This document shows positions 11,172 through 21,016 of a DNA stretch of 64,000 nt, one piece after another. The translations under genes and the position numbers were made by a program. The notes beneath the pieces were generated by a model. That model had not been told where the DNA came from, made no database searches, and saw nothing but the letters and a program-made list of their open reading frames with translations. This DNA is from Chaetoceros tenuissimus (Eukaryota; Bacillariophyta; Thalassiosirophyceae; Chaetocerotales; Chaetocerotaceae): assembly GCA_021927905.1 (NCBI GenBank), contig BLLK01000027.1, forward strand, positions 558,001-622,000, in the 5' to 3' direction. How positions within the stretch are numbered: position 1 is the first letter of the stretch; every line of letters begins with the position of its first letter.

Positions 11172-11802
11172 TTAAGTTCTGTTGTTCATTCTGCGTCTCT
11201 GCATTCTCTCAAGTCTCTTGCGCATTCTTCCCTCCTTGACCTTTCTCTTCTTCTTCTCCTGAGAATTCTCGAAGTATCTACGGTGGCGAAGCTCCATCAT
11301 GTGTCCAGACTTGTTGACCTCACGCTTGAAACGGCGGATTGCAGACTCGATAGGTTCTCCCTCTCCAACGTCTACCTTGATGGAGACTCCGAGTTGGGTG
11401 CTAGGTGCTATGAAAGTAAAAAATCATTGTTAGATGATGATTTGATGAAAGTGAAGTGTGTAAGTTGCAGATAACAACTTTTAGTAAAGCAAGGTGAGAA
11501 GAGCTATCAGCTCGAATGCGAGGTGCGAGGGCTTGCTTTTGGTAATTCTCCGAGCGATTCAAGAGACAAATATCCACTGCACAAATTTCCACTTATTAAT
11601 TTGAAAATTTATTGCATGGAATCGCCCGAACAGTTTGATGATGAACTGTGAAGTTTTGATGCTAGCCAAAACCAAAATTTGGAAGGCTTTTTCTTCCATT
11701 CTAAACTGCTCACTCCAACGTACCAGCACGGAAAGCAGGGGATGGAGCAAATCCCATGGTGGAAACTGCGAGAAGGAGAGTTAAAAGAAGTGCACGAATC
11801 AT
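11172..11802 (-). CDS. rpsU: Ribosomal protein bS21, organellar (probably plastid)
   Basis: Two exons, 11724-11802 and 11172-11407, join in phase 1 (GTACGT donor, CATAG acceptor, 316-nt intron) for 104 aa. Residues about 34-104 carry the bS21 pattern: a short strand (GVSIKVDVGEGEPIESA), then IRRFKREVNKSGHMMELR and a very basic helical tail (KKKRKVKEGRMRKRLERM). The protein belongs to the small subunit of bacterial-type ribosomes, near the mRNA exit and anti-Shine-Dalgarno region. The first exon MIRALLLTLLLAVSTMGFAPSP is a signal peptide followed by GFAPSP, close to the plastid ASAFAP motif, so plastid import is more likely than mitochondrial. It would be missed without splicing because both exons are short. 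Confidence 0.85.
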
Positions 11803-12158
11803 ATTGAAATGAAATTGATGGTGTTACTATCGTAATAGATTGTGGGTATTGACTATGCCTTGATTAAAGAAAGACTTGACCTTCTGATGGGCTGATGGGT
11901 GTGGTGTGGTGGTATTGTATTAGAAAGGGTCCTGAGCCACGAAATTTGGTTGTTTCACTGACGCACATTTTTCAGTAACGATTCCATATCCCCAACCCAA
12001 TATGGATGATATGATGTATCCATCTTTCCTTTTGTGACACCTTTCTCTTTGCTTGGCAGCACCACAAATTTTATTACGGTTATTGAATTACTTGGTTTAT
12101 CATTTCTACTCTACAACCAGTTTTATTGAAATTTGTATTTTGAGGAACATCTGCAAGA
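11803..12158. promoter_or_regulatory. Divergent promoter region bS21 / MFSD5-like
   Basis: 356 nt between two divergent starts. There is a G/T-rich stretch (GGGTGTGGTGTGGTGG, near 11894). No established motif is recognised. Confidence 0.35.
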
Positions 12159-13847
12159 ATGAGACTGTCAACTACAGTAGCTATCCTTTGCTTCTCTTTT
12201 TCAGCTGAAGCATTCTCGACTTCTACGTCTTCCCTTTCGTTGCATAGACTAAAATCGAGCCCATCACTTCATCCAAGTAACTCAAGATTTTTGAATAATT
12301 TCAATGTTCAAGAAACGAAAGTATCTCGATCGACATCAGCTATGCAAATGTCTCTTGGTCTGAGAGGAGGAAGCAGTATTGCATCTACCATATCCTCCTC
12401 ACCAACTTCTTTGTTCAACGCGAATTTGCTTGCACTTGCACTTACCACAGCATTTATCAAAGTTGCTGACCGTATTTCTAGTAAGGACAACGGAGATTCT
12501 GACGAAGAAGCAAAACCTGCAGCTATTAAATCTCTTCAAATCCGATTTTTGAGTGTATTTTGGCTTCTGAGATGTGCAGATTGGCTTCAGGGGCCATATT
12601 TTTATGAAGTATACTCGTCCAAAATCTTCAATGGGATCCCAGCTTCCTTGGCAACTGTTAGTAAACTTTTTCTTACTGGATTTGCAAGTACAGCTCTTTT
12701 TGGGCCTATAGTTGGAAGATTGAGTGATAGTAAAGGAAGAAAGCGTGGAACACTTGCTTTTGCTTTGTTGTACAGTCTAGGAGCTGCAAGTACAAAAAGT
12801 AATATCTTAGGAGTTTTACTTATGGGAAGAGTTTTGTCTGGAATTGGTACAAGTCTTTTATTCTCTGCGCCAGAATCGTGGTTGGTGGGTGAAGCAATGA
12901 GTAAAGAGAAGGGAGGTCAATATTTAGGGGAGACATTTGGCATGGTGAGTAGCACATGAATTTCAATACCTATTGTTCATACGGAAGTTACTTTTTCGAA
13001 TTGTCTCGTTAATCTATACATCTAATGATAGGCATATGCTGGAGATGCTCTTGTTGCAATTTTGGCTGGACAATTTGCAGGTGCAGCAGCGGGTGCTCGT
13101 GGACCCACAGGTCCTTTTGAATTGTCGATTGGATTTCTTCTTTCAGGAGCAGCTTTGGCGTCATTTCTATGGAAAGAAAATAAGGCAGAAAAGAGTGGAG
13201 ATGAAGATGGAAAGGAATTGTCTATCCGGGATGCAGTGAAGGTTGTTAAAGAAGATCCTAAGATTATGTTGGTCGGTGCAGTACAATCTCTATTCGAAGC
13301 AGCCATGTATATTTTTGTTTTGCAATGGCCTCCTGCAATTTCAGGCATTATTGCTAACGTTTTTGAGGGAAGTGCAACTCCATATGGAACAGTTTTTTCA
13401 TGTTTCATGGCAAGTTGTCTTTTGGGTTCCACAATTTTTGGACAGTTGGTGAAGAAAAATGTAACAACTGAAAAGTCTACATCTGTAATGTTGAGCATGG
13501 CTACAATTGCCATGGGAATTGCTGCATGGGTTAACACCACAGGATCTGCTGTTGCTATGCCTCTTGCTACTCTTGTAGCTGCATTTTTTGTGTTCGAAGC
13601 ATGTGTTGGGATGTATTTTCCATCGATTGGAACTCTACGAAGTAAATATGTTCCAGACTCTCACAGATCAGTGATTATGAATTTATTTGGCATTCCGCTT
13701 AATGTTTTAGTGGTCACTGTCTTTCTTAGCATAAAGAAGCTTGGTGTAAGCGGAGCACTAAGTGTAAGCACAGGAGCATTGGCACTAGCAACAGCTTCAA
13801 TGCTAAAATTGAAATCAATGGCTAAAAATGAAGTAGCTAATGTCTAA
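12159..13847 (+). CDS. MFSD5: MFS transporter of the MFSD5 (molybdate-anion) family
   Basis: Two exons, 12159-12944 and 13032-13847, join in phase 0 over an 87-nt intron (533 aa). The protein has about 12 hydrophobic segments. Family signatures match MFSD5/MOT2: RCADWLQGPYFYEVYS, GRLSDSKGRKRGTLAFALLY (the MFS loop 2-3 motif), LLFSAPESWLVGEAM, AVQSLFEAAMYIFVLQWPP, FSCFMASCLLGSTIFG and CVGMYFPSIGTLRSKY. Characterised members transport molybdate, so molybdate uptake is the best guess. About 100 residues precede the first core helix. They start with a signal-peptide-like MRLSTTVAILCFSFSAEAF and an EAFSTS site resembling a plastid import motif. Location in a plastid membrane is therefore possible, whereas known relatives are at the plasma or endomembranes. 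Confidence 0.85.
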
Positions 13848-14135
13848 ATCTACAATAATTAATTATGAACGCAATGATGAAACGTTGCGCACAACGGTAC
13901 ATATGTATCTTTTGTCTGACCAAAGAGTGAAATTGGACAACAGTATCCATGTTTAATTTTTGTCACAATTCTCAATTTTGAAATGTAACGTCTAACGGCC
14001 CGTTCGTCCACACTCTTAAAAGACTACTCGTACCACAGCTAGAGAGAGCAAAAGCACGTACGTATATTGAGTAAAGTTGGGTTGGAAACACCACAACACT
14101 ATATTATCAAAGTCATAATTCGGCCAACATCAGAT

Positions 14136-15359
14136 ATGCAAAATATGCAAGAAAAGTATCTTTTTATTTTCACATTTGGAGCATTTCTTTTCATATCGTT
14201 GCAACTTCTTTCAAGTTCAGATGTGTTGACAAAAATAAAGCTCTTATCTGTAAAACGAGATCGGGGTCCGAAGTACAATGAGAAAGAACTAGATAAGAAG
14301 CGGGCTGGAAACAATGGAAAAGTCGACAGAGAGAAGCAAAGACTGTGTTTACTAGCCGGTCCACATAAAACAGGTACTAGCAGTGTTCAAACAAACATGT
14401 ATCGATGGAGTAAGCCAACAATTAGTTTCTCTGACTCAAAATTTGAACAATTACCTGAGCCAATTATAAGCTGGATATGGCCTGTTCCTTTGGATATTGC
14501 AAGGTTGGAGCATGAAGACAATCACACATGGGCCTGGACACCGTCGAAGGTATTTTATCCCATGATGGAGGCTTTGCAAAACAGAAAACGTGTTCCAAAG
14601 AGAAATCTATTTCAGAAATTATCTGTGGACGAAATAATAAAATCGTATCGAAACACAATTGGAAAATATTGGGAGGAAGGGAAGAACATTGTCATGGGTA
14701 CTGAAGCAATGGATTTGATAGTCAAATTACCCGAAGGTCCATCAATGCTGTCAAAGTTCCGTAAGAGAATAATGCCTCAAAGTATCGATGGAGATCAAAT
14801 AAATGTCGTCATAATGTACAGAACACCAAAAGTGAAACATTTAGTCTCAATGTGGTTGCAAAATTGTAATAGGCCCATTGATGATAAGTTTTATGAATGG
14901 ATTACAACAACTGGAAATACACTTGGAGCATTGGACTCTTTGGGGATGGTAGAGCTGATTCATAATCGTACTGATTGGAACATAGATTTGATTCATCTTG
15001 GAAGTTTAAATGATGTTGGGTGGGATGTAAGCAACTATGTGGCATGTAATATCTTGGGCAATGAATGCGTTAACAAGATACCCAATGGTTTGAATAAATC
15101 CGAAACAGTCATTACAAATGTTAGAAGTAGCAGTAGAAATCCAAATGTTCCAAACGAGACACTTGATGAGATGGATGTTGTAATCAACCAATATGATTGC
15201 AATTATATACATTTACTCTCCAATCCACGAATAAATATCCACTTTCCTCGGCCTTTCAAAGAACTCAAAAAGAAATGTGAAGGAGTTCGACATCATACTC
15301 GAGCCGAGATGAAGTCGAAAATAGTAGAGATTGCGAAAAAGGGAGGCAAAATCTTTTAA
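14136..15359 (+). CDS. Sulfotransferase-like type II membrane protein
   Basis: Single exon, 407 aa from the ATG at 14136. An earlier in-frame TTG at 14067 is not a credible eukaryotic start. A membrane anchor (about residues 7-28, YLFIFTFGAFLFISLQLL) with few charges before it gives Golgi type II topology. LCLLAGPHKTGTSSVQTN at about residues 92-109 is a P-loop-like 5'-phosphosulfate-binding motif seen in sulfotransferases and related stramenopile proteins, and VVIMYRTPKVKHLVSMW resembles the 3'-phosphate-binding region. Cysteines near the C-terminus (CNILGNEC, KKKCEG) could form luminal disulfides. A role in sulfating Golgi glycans is inferred. The acceptor is unknown, and a non-catalytic relative is possible. 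Confidence 0.6.
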   Translation: MQNMQEKYLFIFTFGAFLFISLQLLSSSDVLTKIKLLSVKRDRGPKYNEKELDKKRAGNNGKVDREKQRLCLLAGPHKTGTSSVQTNMYRWSKPTISFSDSKFEQLPEPIISWIWPVPLDIARLEHEDNHTWAWTPSKVFYPMMEALQNRKRVPKRNLFQKLSVDEIIKSYRNTIGKYWEEGKNIVMGTEAMDLIVKLPEGPSMLSKFRKRIMPQSIDGDQINVVIMYRTPKVKHLVSMWLQNCNRPIDDKFYEWITTTGNTLGALDSLGMVELIHNRTDWNIDLIHLGSLNDVGWDVSNYVACNILGNECVNKIPNGLNKSETVITNVRSSSRNPNVPNETLDEMDVVINQYDCNYIHLLSNPRINIHFPRPFKELKKKCEGVRHHTRAEMKSKIVEIAKKGGKIF

Positions 15360-15901
15360 GAAAAAAGAAAGAAGCCTTTTTGTTGATCTTTCATTTTTGA
15401 TATCTAAGGCTTCAATATTCCACAAAAGGAAGATGATGGTACTAGGTATTAAAAACTTATACGAGATGGACAATGAAACTTAAAAACAGTGCCCCTGAAG
15501 TGATTTCAGAAAAAGTTCCATCCTTCGCACAGGTATAAAATTGAAAGAAATTCAGTGTAAAGTAAAATTTAAGTATATTGTTGTACCTTAAATAGAGTCA
15601 AGTTGCATTGTATTGTACCGACGATGGTGTCTTACTGTGATTTCCACGCCTGTCTACGTAGGTACATACACAATCAGTACTAAAAACAACTCCATCAGTC
15701 ATCACTCCTAACAGTTCTGTGAACAGACAAGAACACACTGAGTAGATGCATATTCTGTTCATTGAAATAGTATCTCAAATAGATCCATCCTGAAAAACTC
15801 GCAATCTTACAGGTACAATCTAGCAGAAGCATAAGAAAAGAATTCAAAGACGGAAACGCTGTAACGCCCACTATTTTAATTTGTTACTTCGCAGCATACA
15901 T
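15360..15901. other. Tandem intergenic region
   Basis: 542 nt between the sulfotransferase-like stop and the ATG101 start. AT-rich, no ORF or repeat of note. It holds the ATG101 promoter. Confidence 0.45.
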
Positions 15902-16582
15902 ATGAATCATCGAGAATTCTTTTTGCCAGAACTAGAATTAGCAACAGGGCAGGTCAGAGACGCTTTGAAAGCTATACTTCATACAGTACTGTTCATTCGT
16001 TCACCTGGTCCTATTTCGTGTATCGATTGTGACTGCGAAAGTTTTCATCTGACCTACTCTAGAATAGCAAATTCTGATTCTAAAAAGAAACCAGGTAATC
16101 CAGAAAAGAAGGATTTTCTTGACAAAAAGGTAGATGGTAGTATTGAAGAGTTCTTACAACGGTTGACTACCATTGGTCCAGAACTTCTATCGGGATTTCT
16201 AACTTTGAGTTTCTTCGAGCGAAGAGCATCTAAGCAATTATTTGGTATGCTTTCTCATGAAGAAAAGGTTGTGTTTGAGCAGTGGCATATACATGTAGTT
16301 GTCAACAACACACCAAGCCCTATCAGTGAAGATAATTCTGCAAAGTTAGAGCGTCAAAGAATTCAGGACACTGCAGAGGCAATGGTGAAATCAACAATGA
16401 TGAAAATCTTCCAGTATGCGAGTGGTGTTGACGATAGTGCTGATCCAATGGCCCCTGGAAATTTAGATCATATTCCTCCAACTATGTATGAATTTGAAAT
16501 CAAAACATCCAAAAACGTCGACGACAGAGAAAATCTGGTATCACAATTCAAGAATATGCCAGCTTTATTGAATCTAGAATAA
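15902..16582 (+). CDS. ATG101: Autophagy protein ATG101
   Basis: Single exon, 226 aa from the ATG at 15902 (the upstream in-frame TTG at 15881 is rejected). Length equals metazoan/plant ATG101. Recognisable segments are the N-terminal HORMA-like start FFLPELELATGQVRDALKAI, then LHTVLFIRSPGP, the DCDCESFHLTYSRI region, FFERRASKQLFGMLSHEE, WHIHVVVN and the C-terminal MYEFEIKT. ATG101 is a HORMA protein that partners ATG13 in the ULK1/ATG1 initiation complex on the forming autophagosome. Yeast lacks it, but plants, animals and many protists keep it. The short WF-finger loop known from animals cannot be placed with certainty here. Its stop is only 19 nt from the stop of the convergent carrier gene. 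Confidence 0.85.
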   Translation: MNHREFFLPELELATGQVRDALKAILHTVLFIRSPGPISCIDCDCESFHLTYSRIANSDSKKKPGNPEKKDFLDKKVDGSIEEFLQRLTTIGPELLSGFLTLSFFERRASKQLFGMLSHEEKVVFEQWHIHVVVNNTPSPISEDNSAKLERQRIQDTAEAMVKSTMMKIFQYASGVDDSADPMAPGNLDHIPPTMYEFEIKTSKNVDDRENLVSQFKNMPALLNLE

Positions 16583-16601
16583 TATATTTGTAAATTAATG
16601 C

Positions 16602-17997
16602 TTAGACTGAAGTAAGAGCGTTGAAAATTAAGTCGTAAATGAAAAATGTTACTGAATGATTCACTGCTGCCCGCAACATTTTTGGTGTGATGCCGTCAAA
16701 GAAACCTCCGATACCTCTGTCTTGAAACAGTTGAATTGATACATCTATTGCACTTGAAGATTCTTCAGTCCCATCATTAGCCTGAATCAGAGTTTTCACC
16801 ACATCGATGGGATAGACTGGCAGCCAAGACAACATGCTATATACACGAACCAAGATGAGAGTTGTTTCAAATGTTTTCATTTCTTATCCGACTAGTCTAC
16901 TTACCCTGTCAGTGCACCAAAGACGAGTGGCGCAAATGTACCAAGTTCTGTAGCGATTGGAAGTTGCATCAACAATCCATAGATAAGAAAGTATATCCCA
17001 TAGGATGGAACCTCTCTTGCTAATGTTGGCCCTAAACCTTTTTTCATGACTCCTATTATCCCTTGCTTGTCATTCTTAATGATCATCTTTAAACAATCAA
17101 TCTCATTCTTATACTTACTGGAATTCGACTGCATGAGGATTTTGATCCTTTCAATTGGCGTGACAAGAAAACTTGTCACAAATCCTGAAAAACATGCAGC
17201 GAGTAGCAAGGATGAAGTTGGTGAAATTGGATAAGTCTCCTGGAGAAACAATAGGGCTGAAGAATTTGCAGAGAAGGCGACACTTTTGATAATCGCTACG
17301 TAGATATATCATACCGGTACTTAGTTTTGGATGATTTTTCACTTTTTGGAAAAGACCGAGAGAAAATAAGACAAATGAGAGAAACTAACCTTGGCCAACC
17401 ATCATACCTTTCACCCCTCCAAAGAAACCATTCAACCTAGTAAAAACAACATTGGAATGTATACTTTTAGTTCAGAACCATTCGACTTTATTTCAATAAA
17501 ATTTTATGACTCCTTACCCTTCCTGTCGATAAACATATGTGATCAACTGAAACATGTTCAAATTGGATACATCACTACTCTCGAACATAAGTGATCCATC
17601 AGTATTTGCTTGAATTGATGTATCTTTCTGTTTCTGGGCCAGAACCTGTGATTTTGTCTTTAGAGTATCAAGGGGGAAAGCTGGTCTGCATTGAGTATTT
17701 ATCAGAGGAAAATGAAAATGGCTGTGGCCAGGCACACTTACCAACTCCAACACCAATAGCACCTGCAATACTTCCTGACATTAACGAAGCAATAGATGGA
17801 CTAATGTGCAATTGAGTACTTTGCTTTACCATTTCATTCGCAGCACCACCTCGAACCTTTAATACTGGAGAATGAGTAAGCTTGTAGAGCCCTTTTGTAG
17901 AGTCGTCATGAATGCGAGAAAAAATACCTCCGTTTGATAGAAACGCAGTCACAAGCTTTTGAGATAGGATTAAGAGTAATACAAAATTTCTCGTCAT
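16602..17997 (-). CDS. Mitochondrial carrier family (SLC25) transporter
   Basis: Five exons (17742-17997, 17518-17680, 17390-17436, 16905-17295, 16602-16836) with consistent phases give 363 aa. All three SLC25 repeats are visible through their Px[DE]xx[KR] signatures: FPLDTLKTKSQ, TPIERIKILMQ and YPIDVVKTLIQ. Repeat ends such as EGLNGFFGGVKGMMVGQ and GIGGFFDGITPKMLRAA are also present. The PIER version in repeat 2 resembles carnitine/basic amino acid carriers, but the substrate cannot be set by eye. The first ~60 residues are unusual for the family: MTRNFVLLLILSQKLVTAFLS looks like a signal peptide with a TAF site, raising the possibility of a plastid-envelope carrier. One exon is only 47 nt. 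Confidence 0.85.
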
Positions 17998-18578
17998 GGT
18001 CGAATGATTATTTATAATATACTCGTAAAGTGAAAGAGTGAGTGATGAAATATGTTTGAAAGTAGTAGCCTAGGGTGGGTGTCACTCATTTGTTCTGTTG
18101 TCCTGTCTGTCGTCATTTTCGTCAGGAGGAAAAAATGACCTCATTTCCTAGCTACATAATTAAAAGCAATATCGGCTATCGACTTGAAATTTCCTTTCTC
18201 CTCCCCCTTCTCTTCTCCTTCTTTTTTTACTCGTATCTTCATAGCTAACTAGAGGCTACTAGCCCGGCTAGTACCACAACAACAACCACCACCACATAAT
18301 CAACCTTCAAAAAAAGCATCAAACATCAAAGCACTCAACCAATGATGAGAAGAATCATCAAATTACATTCAACATAAACACAAACATATTTTGCAAACAT
18401 CTGTTTTTTCTAGACTTTCTTGGAATGATAATTTGAAAGTTAGACTAGAAAGCAATCATAGAGGAAAGATATACATAAACATTGAACCCATTTAGAGATT
18501 GCCTTGATATCTGGTATCTAGCTAGAGAAAACTTTATAAAAAGAGTAAAGATTCGATTCTTCTTGGAAAATTTTGAAT
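17998..18578. other. Intergenic region
   Basis: About 580 nt, C/T-rich at 18190-18235 and with an ACC/ACA-rich stretch at 18275-18300. TTACTCGTA occurs at 18227-18235. It contains the promoter of the carrier gene. No gene is seen. Confidence 0.4.
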
Positions 18579-18818
18579 ATGCAGAGGCAACTAACAAGAA
18601 CAGTTTCTAGAGCTATCCAGAAAGGCAGAATTTCCAAACCTACTGGTTTTACTACAGAACGAAGAATACAACATGAATTAAAGAGAAGTGTTTCGCAGAG
18701 TATCCGTTGTGCAGTGGCGAATGAGTTCTCTTCCATGAGATTAACAAGTGCGGTCAATGGATTTGAGCTGGGAATAGAAAGGGGTTGGGATCTAGTTGGA
18801 GATGATGACGGTGGGTGA
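18579..18818 (+). CDS. Small basic protein, hypothetical
   Basis: An 79-codon ORF starting at the ATG at 18579. The N-terminal half is Arg/Ser/Thr-rich without acidic residues (MQRQLTRTVSRAIQKGRISK), a composition like a mitochondrial presequence, and the C-terminus is acidic (DLVGDDDGG). It stands alone in a 1.4-kb stretch without other genes, with an AT-rich leader. I recognise no family. It could be a real small mitochondrial protein, a first exon of something longer, or chance. Confidence 0.3.
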   Translation: MQRQLTRTVSRAIQKGRISKPTGFTTERRIQHELKRSVSQSIRCAVANEFSSMRLTSAVNGFELGIERGWDLVGDDDGG

Positions 18819-19396
18819 TATGGATTCGAAAAAGGGATAATGTTTGTCAAACCTCTCCATTTTGAACACTGACATTCAGTGGTTGTCGATTGTCGGTAGG
18901 AATTTCATAGAAATTTGCCCTATTTTCAATGAACAATAATCTAAAGATGAAAAATGGTCTTGAGTTTATATCTTCGATAAGGCGATGATTCTCGTAGTTA
19001 TCCCTTCGTGTAGAAAAATAAATTTTAATTAATGATGATGTTTCCACAATATTGAATATACTAGTCCACGAGTAATAATAAGTTCACTTTCTTGAGATTT
19101 TAATCCTGGTTGAATACAGAAATAAAGGCAACGAGAAGAAAAGTTTTTGGTGTATCAAGTTGTAAATATCTTGATCTTCTTTATTTGTCTCTTTGAAACT
19201 TGCAAGGATTTTGGACTGTGGAAGTGGAATAGAAAGAGTCTCATTTTTGCAAGCTGCAATAGAGAAAAGAAGACTTTCATCAAGTATGTTTATAAAAATT
19301 AGCAGCAAACCCTTGATTCAAAACACTTAAAAAGCAAAATTTGTATTCTGCATAAGAGCCAAGATTCTGGAAAAAAGAGTTTCAAGATAATTCAGT
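18819..19396. other. Intergenic region
   Basis: 578 nt of AT-rich sequence between the small ORF and the DHDPS 3' end. Short minus-strand ORFs here show no conserved composition or splice context, so nothing is called. Confidence 0.4.
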
Positions 19397-20565
19397 TCAG
19401 ATAAGACCTGCCCCACCCAATGCAGCCTCTACAACACTGTGGAATTTCTCGTCAAGTTCTGCAAGTGGAGGGCGGCAGATAGCATTATCAATCTTTCCAA
19501 GTCTCTTCATGGCCCACTTCGCAGGAATTGGGTTTGATTCGCAGAAAATATCAGAGTGGATGCTCTTCAAAGTCTCGTTTATTCGCATAGTTTCATCTCT
19601 GTTTCCGTCGAGTGCAGCCATCATCATATCATGCATCTGCTTTGGTGCGACATTCGCCGTTACAGAAATACATCCATCACCTCCAGATAAAACAAATTCT
19701 GCCTCAGTTGAATCATCTCCACTGTATAACAACAATTCTCTTCCAACATTGATTTCTTTTTCAACATCTCTGATAGCTTTCACTCTTGAAACGTCCCCAG
19801 TTGCCTCTTTCACACCGACAATATTCTCGTGCATTTGAGAACACAATCCAATACTTGCTGGTGTTACGTCAACGCCTGTTCGGCCTGGTACATTGTATAC
19901 TACAACTGGTAAACCCAATTTTGCAATATTGGTAAAATGATCCACTAGTCCTCTCTGTGGTGGTTTGATGTATGGTGGACTGACAACAAGCGCAGCATCA
20001 GCACCGCAGTCCATAGCCTGTAGAGTCATTTCCTTCACTTCAACAGGATTGATTGCTCCAGTTCCAATAAGAAGTGGAATTGTACCTTTGCATTCCTCTA
20101 CCGCGATATCAAGTACGATTTTTCTCTCTTCCATAGTAAGTAGAGATGCTTCTCCAGTAGTTCCAAGAACACATAACCCATCTGTTTGGTTCTCTTTATG
20201 GAATCTAAATAGAGTTCTAAGACCTTCTTGATCAATATCTCCGTTTGGTAGAAATGGTGTTACAAGTGCTACGGTGGAACCCTTCTTTAGTGGAATAGGT
20301 TCTGCAGAATTAGATGCTTTTACCTGTGTTTTACTAATTATTTTCCCAGATCTTTGGATTCCCACATTGCTAAAAGCTACAAAGACATTCATGAGTGAAA
20401 GAGAGAGGGATGGATAAAGAATTTACAAAAATTTCCCTTTCATTTTCTAGACAGGTGATGGATACTTTGTCATGTCTTCTGTTCAAAAGATATTGAATAC
20501 TTACCATTGGTAGAGGTGCAAAGAAGTGTTGTAAAGATCGCGGTACAAGTAATTCTTGTGATCAT
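19397..20565 (-). CDS. dapA: 4-hydroxy-tetrahydrodipicolinate synthase (DHDPS), plastid-targeted
   Basis: Catalyses condensation of pyruvate and aspartate semialdehyde, the first committed step of lysine synthesis in the plastid. Two exons, 20505-20565 and 19397-20376, are joined in phase 1 (GTAAGT donor, TTGTAG acceptor; 346 aa). Motifs are GTTGEASLL (substrate carboxylate binding), YNVPGRTG with the catalytic Tyr, and GVKEATGD with the Schiff-base Lys. Exon 1 encodes just MITRITCTAIFTTLLCTSTN, a signal peptide. The intron falls so that exon 2 begins with AFSNVG, the plastid cleavage motif. Without exon 1 the frame could start at an internal Met (20392), but this lies in the intron and would give no targeting. 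The length agrees with a ~300-residue mature enzyme. Confidence 0.93.
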
Positions 20566-21016
20566 GTTCCTAATATGTTAGCTCTACAGTTGTTTCTTTT
20601 GCTTGTAAATGAGAATTCAAGATGTAAATGATTGAGGAGAGAAAAGGTTCGCAATCAAAATAATCACGACAATTGTTTGGTGATGATGATGATGCTTTTG
20701 TTTCATGGTTCATTGGCTGCCAGCTACCAGCGTAGATAGTGAAAGATACTTTTTTGAACTGTGTGGTGTGTGGTTGTGTGGTTGTGTGGTTGTTGGTGAA
20801 AGGCCTTTGAGAGACACTCTATAGGAAGAAATTAGAAAGAGTGTCTGCATAGGTAATTTCTTCCATTATCTCAGCGAGACGAGAACGAAAAGCGGCGGAG
20901 ATCATTTTCATTTTTGATTTTTCCATGATCTTTTCATTTTATGCTTGAGAAGGTCGCAATTATCTCTCGTTCATCTATCTTCTATCCAGGATTAATTGAT
21001 TCAAATAGTTTCGAAA
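20566..21016. promoter_or_regulatory. Divergent promoter region DHDPS / p47
   Basis: 451 nt between divergent starts. It includes a GTGT/GGTTGTGTGG-rich tract at about 20763-20792 and no recognised element beyond that. Confidence 0.35.

Noticed and set aside
14067-14135. TTG-initiated N-terminal extensions for the sulfotransferase-like gene (and similarly 15881 for ATG101, 20996 for p47, 46052 for PP6)
   Set aside because: These begin at TTG. In a eukaryotic nuclear gene the first in-frame ATG gives a normal protein of expected length in each case.
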